From NCBI GenBank assembly GCA_900551755.1, contig URXK01000002.1, positions 62,001 through 126,000 of the forward strand: 64,000 bases of DNA, read 5' to 3'. Under the pieces are notes generated by a model that saw only the letters and a list, made by a program, of their open reading frames with translations, had not been told where the DNA came from and ran no database searches. Below, one piece after another: positions 56,127 through 64,000 of this stretch (positions are counted from its first letter, which is position 1; every line of letters starts with the position of its first letter). Both the position numbers and the translations under genes were made by a program. Origin of the DNA: an uncultured Eubacterium sp. (GTDB lineage: Bacteria; Bacillota; Clostridia; Lachnospirales; CAG-274).

Positions 56127-56951
56127 ATGGATATTAATGCAATTTTATTTCCCGTACTTGTTTTAGGCTGTATGGGTGTGATTTTTGGTGCAGTTCTTGG
56201 TTTTGCATCTATTATTTTCAAGGTTGAGCAGGACCCAAAAGTTCCTCTTGTTAGAGAATGTCTTCCTGGTGCTAACTGTGGTGGCTGTGGATTTGCTGGT
56301 TGTGATGCCTTAGCTGAAGCTATTGCTAAGGGTAATGCTCCTGTAAATGCTTGTCCTGTTGGTGGTGCTGCTGTTGCTGAAAAGGTTGCTGCTGTTATGG
56401 GTGTTGAAGCTGGTTCAGCAGAGAAGATGACAGCCTTTGTTAAATGTCAAGGTGATTGTGACAAGGCTAAGTCAAAGTTTGAATACTATGGTCAAGATGA
56501 TTGTAGATTTGAAGCATCTATTTCTGGTGGTCACAAAGCCTGTTCTCACGGTTGTTTAGGTGACGGTAGCTGTGTTGCAGCTTGTGCCTTTGATGCAATT
56601 CATATTGTAAACGGTGTAGCTGTTGTTGATAAGGAAAAATGTGTAGCTTGTGGTGCTTGTACTAAGGTATGTCCAAAGCACTTAATTGACCTTGTTCCTT
56701 ACGCTAAGAGAGTAAGAGTTATGTGTAACTCTCTCGACCAGGCAGCAGTTGCTATGAAGGCTTGTACAACAGCTTGTATTGGTTGTGGCAAGTGTGCTAA
56801 GGGTTGTCCAGTTGAAGCAATTGAAATGACAACAATTGGCAATTTAGTACCACCTGCTAAGATTGCTAAAATTGATTATAGCAAGTGTGTACAGTGTGGC
56901 AAGTGTGTTAGCGAGTGTCCAAGAGGTGCTATTGTTAAACTTGACGCATAA
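56127..56951 (+). CDS. rnfB: Rnf complex subunit B
   Basis: Ferredoxin-accepting subunit, 274 residues. N-terminal membrane anchor (about 7-27), then the four-Cys motif CGGCGFAGCDALAEAI with a later CP, then several [4Fe-4S] sites: CGACTKVCP, CIGCGKCAKGCP and CVQCGKCVSECP. This Cys-rich long form is usual in Clostridia. Last rnf gene, followed by a terminator. Confidence 0.96.
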   Translation: MDINAILFPVLVLGCMGVIFGAVLGFASIIFKVEQDPKVPLVRECLPGANCGGCGFAGCDALAEAIAKGNAPVNACPVGGAAVAEKVAAVMGVEAGSAEKMTAFVKCQGDCDKAKSKFEYYGQDDCRFEASISGGHKACSHGCLGDGSCVAACAFDAIHIVNGVAVVDKEKCVACGACTKVCPKHLIDLVPYAKRVRVMCNSLDQAAVAMKACTTACIGCGKCAKGCPVEAIEMTTIGNLVPPAKIAKIDYSKCVQCGKCVSECPRGAIVKLDA

Positions 56952-56971
56952 AAATAAATATACTTTATTTT

Positions 56972-56996
56972 GCCCCATTAAAAATGGGGCTTTTTT
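56972..56996 (+). terminator. Terminator after rnfB
   Basis: GCCCCATT (56972-56979) with AATGGGGC (56983-56990), then TTTTTT. Confidence 0.92.
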
Positions 56997-57195
56997 ATAC
57001 CCAAAATCAACATATCTTATATAGTCACCAATAATATTATTCTGTAATTTTATGTTTTTATATAGTTTTAATATAACTTATAATTTTAATTGTTAATATT
57101 GTATAAAAATTACTTTTATTTTCATTGATTATATGTTATACTATTATATGAATTAATGATAAGTTTATAACAAGCTTACAGAAAGGAGTCATAAT

Positions 57196-60100
57196 ATGAA
57201 AAGAAAAATTATTTGTGCTTTCTTAGCCTTAACAATGGCTATGTCATCATTTGGTGTGACGAGTTTTGCCCGTTATACAAGTGATACTAATACTTATGAA
57301 TATAAGTCAACTACTGATTTGGAGGCAACTATTGATAACGAAAAGGTTGTTATTACTTGGCCAGCAGTAGATACTACAGGCAAAATTATTAATGCCAATC
57401 CTTTAAAAGCTGACGGTCAAAGTTCATCAACTGGTAATCCAACAGCCGGTTGGACTAATCCAACTCAAGGTATGATTATTCAATATGACGGTTGGCTTCC
57501 AGACGGCACTCACAATTCAGTTAAAAACGATAACAAGACTAATCACAATGTTTTATACGGTTTAACTGACAAAAAAACTGATTATCCTGTAGCTGTACTT
57601 GACCCTAAGGATAATAGCTTTGTTAAAAATGCCTATGTAGATACAACTGTTGTAGCAACAAGTTTTGCTACAGCTTATGAGGTTCAGTATTCTGAGGACG
57701 GAATTAATTGGAAGCAGGACCACATTGCATCTTCATTTAATCACGGCAAAAAATTAACTAGAATTAATGCTGATGGTACATATTCTAACGATAAGAAAAA
57801 CACATTTTTCTTAGAGGACCAAATTACAGAGGCTTTAACAGCAAGTCTTAAGCCTGAAACTAAATATTTCATTAGAGTAAATGCTTATGATGCTTCAAAT
57901 TCTGCATCATTATCAACACCATACAAGACTTTTGAAACTACTATTACAACACCAAAGGCAAAGGAGCTTACACCTGCTTTCCCAACAGTTGAAGGTAGTG
58001 GTATCTATTCTCAGGGTGGTCGTGGTTCAGCAACTCAAAAGGCTGATGTTTATGTTGTAACTAATCTTACAGACTCTGTATCTAATCCTGAACCTGGCTC
58101 TTTAAGATATGGTCTTGAAAGAAGAGATAGAACAGACGGCAATAAAAACTATCCAAGAATTATTACTTTTGCTGTAGACGGTGTTATTAATGTTGACCCT
58201 ACTGCATCTAAGAGCCAGAGAAGATTAAACATAAATAGTAATACTACTATTTTAGGTCAAACTGCTCCTGGTGAAGGTATTACAGTTTATGGTTCTTCAA
58301 TTAAATTTAATGGTGAAAACATTATTTCAAGATACCTTCGTTTCCGTTTAGGCGAAGGCTATGACCAAGATGTTGCAACTGCAACTGGTTCTAATATTGT
58401 TGTTGACCATTGTACATTTAGCTGGGGTGTTGACGAATGTTTTACTGCTAAAGAAATAATTAATTCTAGTATTCAGTACAACATTATTGCATCAAGTATG
58501 TCTTTCCCTAACAAGACTGGTGTAAACAACACTGACCCAGAAATTGCATCTGGCGAAAGTGAAGCTAAGCACGGTATGGGTTCTATTCTTAATGGTTCTG
58601 ATGTATCTTATACTCACAACCTTTGGGCTAACCACGGTACAAGAAATCCTAGATTTGAAGGTGGCTTTACATACAACGGCGTATCCTATGGCAACAAAAT
58701 TGACTTTGCTAACAATGTAATTTACAACTGGGGTCACAATTCTGGCTACGGTGGTGAAAGAGGCAAAGGCAACACAAATATTGTAGGTAATTACTACAAG
58801 CCTGGTCCTAATACTTTAGAAAAGGCTTATACAAGAATATTTGATATTGACGGTAGCACAAGTAAATATTTCTTTAAAGACAATGTTATGACATCAAGTG
58901 ATGAAGTTACAGCAAATAATAAACTTGGTTTCTATGATGTAACTGATTCAGCCGTTCTTTCAACACCTGTTGAACTTACTAATCCTTATACTGCAACTTC
59001 AGCAAATGATGCTTATTCTAAGGTTATTGACTCTGTTGGTGCAAGCTATAAGAGAGATGCACAAGATGCTAGACTTATTAACGAATTAAAGAATGGTACT
59101 GGTAGATTTATAAACAACGAATTTGAAGCTGGTGGTATTCTTGTTAATGACAGTGCTACAGCACCTAAGGATACTGACCTTGACGGTATTCCAGATGAAT
59201 GGGAAACTAGTCACGGTTTAAATCCTAATGACAGCAGTGATGCAACAGCTATTGTAACAGATGAAACTAAGTCTTACAACGGCTATACTAATATTGAAGT
59301 TTATGCTAATGACCTTTTAGGCGAATGGAAAGAAAGCACTATTACTCTTACAACACCTGAAAATCCTGTTCCTACAATCAATAGTATTTCTGGTGATACA
59401 TTAGTTAATAATAGTGATGTAAACTATACTTTAACAAAGGGACAGACTTACACAATTAATAAGAGTGTTACAAGTGCTGTTAATAGCTACAAGATTTTAT
59501 TAAATGATAAGATAATAGCAGAAAATACTGATACATTTACTGTTCCTAGTGATGAAAACACTGGTATGTATTACTTAGCATTATTTGTAACAAGTGACAA
59601 GGGCGATGCAATTTCATCAGCTATACCTGTTACAGTTATTGATAGTGCTAATAACAGCAATTTAGAAGGCTTTACTTCAACAGATATTGGTGCTGTTAAG
59701 GCATCTGGTGGTGACTATTATGATTCAACATCAAATACACTTGTTTCAACTGGTGCTGGTCATATTGGTATACTTAACACAAGCTCAACACAAGCTCCTG
59801 ATGCTTTCCACTTTAATTACAAAGAAATAAGTGGTAACTTTACTTTCACAGCTAAGGTTGATAACCTTGCTAAACTTGACTATATGCAGCAATCAGGTCT
59901 TATGGTTAGAAAGAGCCTTGACCCTACAAGTGAGTTCTATATGGCATCTCTTACATATATTAAGGGTGAAGATTACGAAGGCATTAAGGATATTACTGGC
60001 GACAGCATTAAGGCCAAGAACATAAGAACTATGGTAAGAACTGCTGACGGTAACTCTATAGGATATACTAACAATATGTTAGGTATACCTGTAGTAAGAG

Positions 60101-60540
60101 TTAATGCTGAACCTAACAAGGGTTGGGCAAGAATATCAAGAAGTGGCAATACAATTACTCTTTCAGCATCTCTTGATGGTTCTAATTGGTATACTATGGA
60201 CACTTACGAAACAACATTACCAAATACTGTATATGTAGGTTTTGCTACAGATGCAGCACAGGATACAATGTCACTTGTTAAATATAATGGTACTGTATTT
60301 AGCAACATTGAACTTTCTAATGGTAATGGTGGCAAGGGTGATGCAAACTGTGATGGTAAAATTGATATAACAGATGTTCAGAGAGTATTAAACTATGTTT
60401 TATCACCTGAAACAACAAATATGACTAGTGAAGAAATTGAAAATTCTAAGGTTACTGGTAATGATAATGTAACAACTATGGATGTTGCTGAAATTCTTCA
60501 AAAGGTACTTGATAGTAGCTATCAGTTTAACACTAAGTAA
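57196..60540 (+). CDS. Secreted pectate lyase with dockerin-like module
   Basis: A 1,114-residue exported enzyme. Signal peptide (1-26, to SFA). Residues 40-250 form a fibronectin III-like region (YEVQYSEDGINWK, LKPETKYFIRVNAYD). Residues 270-600 are a PL1-type right-handed beta helix: GSLRYGLERRD, TILGQTAPGEG, NIVVDHCTFSWGVDE, and NLWANHGTRNPRFEG, where Asp and Arg residues match the Ca and catalytic sites. Then a Ca-binding DTDLDGIPDEWE, an Ig-like stretch, a jelly-roll binding domain (about 840-1035), and a dockerin-like pair GDANCDGKIDITDVQRVL and NDNVTTMDVAEILQKVL. AAAGGAGTC precedes the ATG. It cleaves polygalacturonate outside the cell; the dockerin implies docking on a cohesin. Confidence 0.88.
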   Translation: MKRKIICAFLALTMAMSSFGVTSFARYTSDTNTYEYKSTTDLEATIDNEKVVITWPAVDTTGKIINANPLKADGQSSSTGNPTAGWTNPTQGMIIQYDGWLPDGTHNSVKNDNKTNHNVLYGLTDKKTDYPVAVLDPKDNSFVKNAYVDTTVVATSFATAYEVQYSEDGINWKQDHIASSFNHGKKLTRINADGTYSNDKKNTFFLEDQITEALTASLKPETKYFIRVNAYDASNSASLSTPYKTFETTITTPKAKELTPAFPTVEGSGIYSQGGRGSATQKADVYVVTNLTDSVSNPEPGSLRYGLERRDRTDGNKNYPRIITFAVDGVINVDPTASKSQRRLNINSNTTILGQTAPGEGITVYGSSIKFNGENIISRYLRFRLGEGYDQDVATATGSNIVVDHCTFSWGVDECFTAKEIINSSIQYNIIASSMSFPNKTGVNNTDPEIASGESEAKHGMGSILNGSDVSYTHNLWANHGTRNPRFEGGFTYNGVSYGNKIDFANNVIYNWGHNSGYGGERGKGNTNIVGNYYKPGPNTLEKAYTRIFDIDGSTSKYFFKDNVMTSSDEVTANNKLGFYDVTDSAVLSTPVELTNPYTATSANDAYSKVIDSVGASYKRDAQDARLINELKNGTGRFINNEFEAGGILVNDSATAPKDTDLDGIPDEWETSHGLNPNDSSDATAIVTDETKSYNGYTNIEVYANDLLGEWKESTITLTTPENPVPTINSISGDTLVNNSDVNYTLTKGQTYTINKSVTSAVNSYKILLNDKIIAENTDTFTVPSDENTGMYYLALFVTSDKGDAISSAIPVTVIDSANNSNLEGFTSTDIGAVKASGGDYYDSTSNTLVSTGAGHIGILNTSSTQAPDAFHFNYKEISGNFTFTAKVDNLAKLDYMQQSGLMVRKSLDPTSEFYMASLTYIKGEDYEGIKDITGDSIKAKNIRTMVRTADGNSIGYTNNMLGIPVVRVNAEPNKGWARISRSGNTITLSASLDGSNWYTMDTYETTLPNTVYVGFATDAAQDTMSLVKYNGTVFSNIELSNGNGGKGDANCDGKIDITDVQRVLNYVLSPETTNMTSEEIENSKVTGNDNVTTMDVAEILQKVLDSSYQFNTK

Positions 60541-60555
60541 TATTTAATACATAAA

Positions 60556-60646
60556 AAAAGACCTTAAATTCTAAAATGAACCGACCTCCAAAAGTTAGTC
60601 CAAAATCTAACAAATGGAGGTCGGTTCAAAACATTTAGGGTCTTTT
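60556..60646. terminator. Terminator hairpin carrying a nested inverted-repeat insert
   Basis: Outer arms AAAAGACCTTAAAT (60556-60569) and ATTTAGGGTCTTTT (60633-60646) form a bidirectional terminator between convergent genes. Inside its loop sits a separate perfect 14-bp inverted repeat, 60577-60590 with 60615-60628, and within that GTTAG/CTAAC. Confidence 0.75.
60577..60628. mobile_element. Minimal inverted-repeat element, IS3-type ends
   Basis: Fifty-two bases with TG...CA ends and perfect 14-bp inverted ends (TGAACCGACCTCCA). The left end continues AAAGTTAGTC. This resembles the terminal repeats of IS150-group IS3 elements (TG, then a C-rich stretch, then GTTxGAC), as I recall them. No transposase remains. 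Assignment by eye only. Confidence 0.4.
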
Positions 60647-61058
60647 ATTTATCACTAAAAAGGACTTCTTCAGCTATTTTAGCTGCATCTTTTATACAAT
60701 CAGCACAAGGTCTTAAAACCTTACCAGTTGTTACTCCCTTTAATTCTTTACATACTACAGAGCTATTTTTATCAAGAAATTCATTAACAATTTCTCTTGA
60801 AAGTTTATAAGTTTGACCCTTACTATTAGGTGTTTCAAGATTACCTGTACTATTTACTAAACCTGCCAAAACACAAGCTCCAGAAACAGCACCACAAGTA
60901 CCTTCCATACCACCCATACCAGCACCTAAAGCCTCAGTAAGTTTAAACAAAGTTTCTTCATCAAGTCCTACAAGGTCAGCATAAGTACAGGCAACTGCTT
61001 GTGCACAGTTATAACCCTTATCGTGTCTTTTTATAGTTTCCTCTACTCTAGTGTTCAT
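60645..61058 (-). CDS. C_GCAxxG_C_C family redox protein
   Basis: A 137-residue cytoplasmic protein with the family Cys pattern: GYNCAQAV, EGTCGAVSGACVLAG, VVCKEL and RPCADCI. Such proteins are thought to bind a metal or cluster in anaerobes; activity is unknown. The ATG at 61058 follows GAAGGAGTGA; the frame to 61082 adds eight residues over the ribosome site. Divergent from an Rrf2 regulator, which often senses Fe-S status, and is a likely target of it. Confidence 0.85.
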   Translation of the reverse strand: MNTRVEETIKRHDKGYNCAQAVACTYADLVGLDEETLFKLTEALGAGMGGMEGTCGAVSGACVLAGLVNSTGNLETPNSKGQTYKLSREIVNEFLDKNSSVVCKELKGVTTGKVLRPCADCIKDAAKIAEEVLFSDK

Positions 61059-61162
61059 TATATTCACTCCTTCAAATAACATAAAAATACAATTTTCTAC
61101 ATTTATAATATCACAAAATTACAAGTTTATCAATTAAGTTTGCAAACTAATCAAAAACTTAT

Positions 61163-61199
61163 TGTAACAGTTGACATTACAACTTCACAAGAGTATAAT
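61163..61199 (+). promoter_or_regulatory. Consensus promoter for rrf2 with overlapping palindrome
   Basis: TTGACA (61171-61176), 17 bases, TATAAT (61194-61199): a perfect consensus. TTGTAA (61163-61168) and TTACAA (61177-61182) form an inverted repeat across the -35, a candidate self-control site. Confidence 0.75.
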
Positions 61200-61232
61200 T
61201 ATTTAAATGAATAATATATAAGGAGTTTTTAT

Positions 61233-61676
61233 ATGCAAATATCAAGCCGTTTTACTATTGCTATTCATATTTTTATGTGTATAGATACTTTTGAAAAAGA
61301 TTATAAAATAACTAGTGATTTTCTTGCATCTAGTATAAATGTAAACCCTGTTATAATAAGAAAAATAATTGCACAATTAAAATCTGCTAATTTAATAGAG
61401 GTTAAAAGAGGTAGCGGAGGAGCTACAAGTACAAAACCATTAAATGAAATTACTTTTCTCGACATATACAATGCTGTAGAATGTGTTGATAATGGCAAAC
61501 TTTTTCACTTCCACGACAATCCAAATCCTAAATGCCCTGTTGGTAATAATATACACATTGCTTTAGATAATAAGCTAAATCAAGTTCAAACAGCACTAGA
61601 AAAAGAACTTAGTAAAATTACTTTAGCTGATGTTGCAAAGGATATGGAAAAAAGTATTGCTAATTATTCTATATAA
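61233..61676 (+). CDS. Rrf2-family transcriptional regulator
   Basis: A 147-residue winged-helix regulator. MQISSRFTIAIHIF start, SINVNPVIIRKIIAQLKSANL recognition part, RGSGGATSTKPLNEITFLDIY wing (named here by its ends RGSGGAT and ITFLDIY). Only one Cys (CPVG near residue 103) remains in the region that holds three cluster ligands in IscR, besides Cys in VECVD, so cluster binding is uncertain. It is close to the YwnA/BadM-like branch. AAGGAGTTTTTAT precedes the ATG. Confidence 0.88.
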   Translation: MQISSRFTIAIHIFMCIDTFEKDYKITSDFLASSINVNPVIIRKIIAQLKSANLIEVKRGSGGATSTKPLNEITFLDIYNAVECVDNGKLFHFHDNPNPKCPVGNNIHIALDNKLNQVQTALEKELSKITLADVAKDMEKSIANYSI

Positions 61677-61695
61677 TAATATTAATGTAATAATA

Positions 61696-61738
61696 AAAAA
61701 GGAATTAACTAATTTTGTAACCTAGTTAATTCCTTTTT
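61696..61738. terminator. Bidirectional terminator
   Basis: AAAAAGGAATTAACTA and TAGTTAATTCCTTTTT arms (61696-61711 and 61723-61738) with T-runs both ways, between convergent genes. Confidence 0.9.
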
Positions 61739-61746
61739 GTAATGTA

Positions 61747-62877
61747 TTATTTATTTACATTTATTTGTATAGTCATATCATTGTAAGTAATTGTCATATT
61801 ATTTTTTTCATCAATAGCCACATTTGTTGCTTCTCTATTTTTTTGATTTTTAAGCCAATAATAACCATTACTTCCTACAGATATACATTCCCATTGACCA
61901 CTACTACTCTGACCTGATTGGCTATAATTTTCACTAATTTTTCCAAAATTTGATACTTCTTTGTGATATAAATTAGGTATAGTTATTGTATATTTTTTAT
62001 TCCCGTTACCAGTAAACTTTATACCTTTATAAGTGTAATTAACACTTGCCTGTTTAAGATATTTATTAAAGAATACATCACTAAGCATTAAAGACTCATT
62101 TTCAACAAGTTTGCTCTTTTTTTCAGTATTAAGTAAAAATGTTTTTCTGCCACCATATTCACAATTAAGAGCCAAACCACTTGCTGTAGGCACAAAATAA
62201 CCATTCCAATCACCACTAGGTGAATAGCCTGTGAAGAAATATGTATTCCCCTTTGGTGATGTAAATTTAATATAACCATAGTAATAACTATTAGCATCAC
62301 CATTTGAAATTGTGTAATTAGCATTACTAATATCTATAGAAACATAATCCTTGTTTATTACATTTACAACCATACCGTCAAGGCTATATGTACCTGCTGG
62401 CTTATTAGCATAATTAGCAAGATAAGCTGGAATATTTTTATAATTATTAGTATATAAAAGCACATTTATTCTGTATCTTCTTATAGCCTTAAAATATTCA
62501 TTAATTTCATTTGTAATATTAATATTCTTGTCCCAACTACTTGCATCTACAGAAGTAGGCTCATAGTTATAGTTTAAATAAATATCATTTTCAGCATCTG
62601 GACCAGAATGTTGATACTGATATACAATATACTTATCATTTTTAAGGTAGCTCTCAAAATCACTTATTTTTTTATCATACTGACTTTTTTGACTTGTTGT
62701 AGCTTTACCTGAGCTAATCATATTATCTGTAAAGCTATTAAGCTGTACAGTAAAATCACTTATTTTTAATGCTGCATTTTTAGTATGTTCAACATAAATA
62801 TCATTTTGACCAGCATAAACAGAACTTAAACTAAGTACAACAAAAATAGCTAAAAAAGCTAAAAATATCTTTTTCAT
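61747..62877 (-). CDS. Secreted protein of unknown function
   Basis: A 376-residue protein with signal peptide (1-22, VYAGQ cleavage). Residues 25-110 look helical; residues 170-376 look like beta structure rich in Tyr, Asn, Gly and Ser (YYYGYIKFTSPKGNTYFFTG). No family recognised and no catalytic motif. AGGAAGTG precedes the ATG. It follows a lipoprotein gene by 64 bases that include a hairpin, so the two may be co-transcribed in part. Confidence 0.6.
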   Translation of the reverse strand: MKKIFLAFLAIFVVLSLSSVYAGQNDIYVEHTKNAALKISDFTVQLNSFTDNMISSGKATTSQKSQYDKKISDFESYLKNDKYIVYQYQHSGPDAENDIYLNYNYEPTSVDASSWDKNINITNEINEYFKAIRRYRINVLLYTNNYKNIPAYLANYANKPAGTYSLDGMVVNVINKDYVSIDISNANYTISNGDANSYYYGYIKFTSPKGNTYFFTGYSPSGDWNGYFVPTASGLALNCEYGGRKTFLLNTEKKSKLVENESLMLSDVFFNKYLKQASVNYTYKGIKFTGNGNKKYTITIPNLYHKEVSNFGKISENYSQSGQSSSGQWECISVGSNGYYWLKNQKNREATNVAIDEKNNMTITYNDMTIQINVNK

Positions 62878-62910
62878 ATAAGCACTTCCTATTCTATATA
62901 AAATCTAAAG

Positions 62911-62940
62911 GCTGTCACAAATAAATGCAACAGCCTATTT
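62911..62940 (-). terminator. Terminator-like hairpin between the secreted-protein genes
   Basis: AGGCTGT with ACAGCCT arms (about 62911-62917 and 62930-62936) between the lipoprotein gene and the downstream secreted-protein gene; weak T-run. Confidence 0.5.
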
Positions 62941-62941
62941 A

Positions 62942-63673
62942 TTACTTAAACTTATCTGCCATAGGTGAACCCATACTCACAGCCACAGCGTGTATTTCTT
63001 CCTTACACTTAGCAAGTCTAGTTTGAGTATCAGCAACTTCACCATTTTTTTCTATATCTTCCTTAATTTCAGCAAGGCTAGTACCAGCCTCAATAAGTGA
63101 AGTGTAATCATTTTCACTTATTTCACCCTTGTCAACCTTTTGAGATGCGTCATTAAGAAGCTGAGTAAAGTTATCATTTAATTCTTGAAAATCAATTTTG
63201 CTTGTGTTTTCAACAGCTTTTGTGTTATCTTCTGGCTGTTGAGTTTCTTCCTGTGCATTATTAATAGTCAACTTATTAACTGTTGTAAATTTATCAACAA
63301 CTTCGTTAGGAGCTGCACACTGTGATGCAATAACAGCAAGTGTATCCTGCATAGTATTAAGCTCATTTCTAATTTCCTTAGTATCTTCTGGACTATCTAT
63401 AATTTCATCAAGTCTACTACAAAGGTTGTTATACTCATCAACTCTTTCTTGGTCTAAGTAACCCTTTGTGTAGCCATCATCAACATAATCCTTAAGTTCC
63501 TTAGCTGATTTCTTAAGCTCCTTAGCAAAATCCTTAATTTCATCACTTTTGTTGGTTTCATCTTGAGCCTGTGTTGTTGTTGTGGCTGCTTCTGTTCCCT
63601 TAGCATTATCACAACCAGTCAACAATGATGACACCATTACACCCATAGCTAAAATACCAATGAATTTTTTCAT
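62942..63673 (-). CDS. Lipoprotein of unknown function
   Basis: A 243-residue protein with lipobox SLLTGC (Cys at residue 21). A Thr-rich linker (about 28-40) is followed by helical charged segments (KDFAKELKKSAKELKDYVDD) and a Gln/Glu/Thr-rich middle. No known domain is recognised. Extracytoplasmic, membrane-bound by lipid. GGAGTGGGTTT precedes the ATG, and it begins ten bases after pyrD. Confidence 0.65.
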   Translation of the reverse strand: MKKFIGILAMGVMVSSLLTGCDNAKGTEAATTTTQAQDETNKSDEIKDFAKELKKSAKELKDYVDDGYTKGYLDQERVDEYNNLCSRLDEIIDSPEDTKEIRNELNTMQDTLAVIASQCAAPNEVVDKFTTVNKLTINNAQEETQQPEDNTKAVENTSKIDFQELNDNFTQLLNDASQKVDKGEISENDYTSLIEAGTSLAEIKEDIEKNGEVADTQTRLAKCKEEIHAVAVSMGSPMADKFK

Positions 63674-63683
63674 AAACCCACTC

Positions 63684-64000
63684 CTATTCTATAATACCTC
63701 TGATTTCACTTAAATCATTAACATTATATTTCTTCATATACTCCTCAATGCCTTCAACTGTATCAACAGTTGCTCTAGGATTAATAAAGTTAGCTGTACC
63801 AATAGATACACCAGTTGCACCAGCCATAATAAACTCAATAGCATCTTCAGCATTTGATATACCACCCATACCAATAACAGGCACATCAACAGCCTTGCAA
63901 ACTTCATAAACCATTCTTACAGCAACAGGCTTAACAGCTGGACCACTCATACCACCAGTTTTTCTGAAAAGAACTGGCTGTCTTTTGTAAATATCAATCT
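63684..64000 (-). CDS. pyrD: Dihydroorotate dehydrogenase B, catalytic subunit (C-terminal part)
   Basis: The frame is open to the window edge, giving about the last 105 residues. RKTGGMSGPAVKPVAVRMVYEV (in parts RKTGGMSG and PAVKPVAVRMVYEV), GMGGISNAEDAIEFIMAGA and SIGTANFINP are the FMN phosphate-binding end of class 1B PyrD. It makes orotate in pyrimidine synthesis, together with an electron-transfer subunit PyrK that should lie outside the window. The ATG at 63950 is an internal Met. Confidence 0.92.
   Translation of the reverse strand, partial: IDIYKRQPVLFRKTGGMSGPAVKPVAVRMVYEVCKAVDVPVIGMGGISNAEDAIEFIMAGATGVSIGTANFINPRATVDTVEGIEEYMKKYNVNDLSEIRGIIE

Overview
The window is AT-rich chromosomal DNA from an anaerobic, endospore-forming Firmicute of the class Clostridia, probably a gut or rumen species that attacks plant cell walls. 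The evidence is a low GC content with strong GGAGG ribosome sites, sporulation genes (a YlbJ fragment, YabP, YabQ, an AbrB/SpoVT-type regulator), a Prp protease paired with an extended L27, electron-bifurcating NfnAB and the Na+/H+-pumping Rnf complex, and two large secreted proteins ending in dockerin-like modules, one of them a pectate lyase. No rRNA, tRNA, CRISPR array, prophage or intact insertion sequence was seen. The species cannot be named from sequence alone.

Layout. 0-5 kb: a partial ylbJ faces a leftward run recG - rsmD - coaD - coiled-coil protein; rpmB reads rightward. 5-7.3 kb: a zinc-ribbon membrane protein, a strongly folded intergenic block, and a MarR regulator coupled to a MATE transporter that has lost an internal segment. 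7.4-10 kb: the mazG - hup - rqcP - yabP - yabQ/divIC cluster, with the last two fused. 10-16 kb: TIM-barrel isomerase, DNA glycosylase, a NadD-YqeK fusion, RsfS, a BY-kinase with a Tyr-Gly and His6 tail, and an SGNH-like membrane protein. 16-20.2 kb: trkH/trkA (leftward) divergent from hflX. 20.2-20.9 kb: a gene-free block of MITE-like and palindromic repeats, with a relative at 41.3-41.6 kb. 21-24.3 kb: NifX-like protein, then yhbY - obg - rpmA - prp - rplU (leftward).

24.4-30 kb: a LytTR-PAS regulator ahead of a 1,524-residue five-repeat dockerin protein. 30-34.4 kb: YkvA-like and PEGA proteins (leftward), nfnA-nfnB (rightward). 34.6-35.5 kb: AbrB-like regulator and ispF. 35.5-41.3 kb: purM-purN-purD and an M16C peptidase (leftward). 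41.7-51.7 kb: a long leftward run rel - dtd - MBL hydrolase - hemZ - hisS - aspS - 43-residue ORF - TPR protein, plus luxS. 52-57 kb: rnfCDGEAB. 57.2-60.5 kb: pectate lyase with dockerin. 60.5-64 kb: a nested hairpin that looks like insertion-sequence ends inside a terminator, a C_GCAxxG_C_C protein divergent from an Rrf2 regulator, two secreted/lipoproteins of unknown role, and the end of pyrD.

Functional picture. Most genes are housekeeping (translation, ribosome assembly, purine, NAD, CoA and isoprenoid synthesis, stringent response). The accessory parts are the surface/secreted proteins, the BY-kinase pair, the repeat elements and the decayed MATE gene. Rnf and Nfn together let the cell exchange electrons between ferredoxin, NADH and NADPH and store energy as an ion gradient. 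Start sites below were chosen by ribosome-site spacing and often lie inside the longest open frame.
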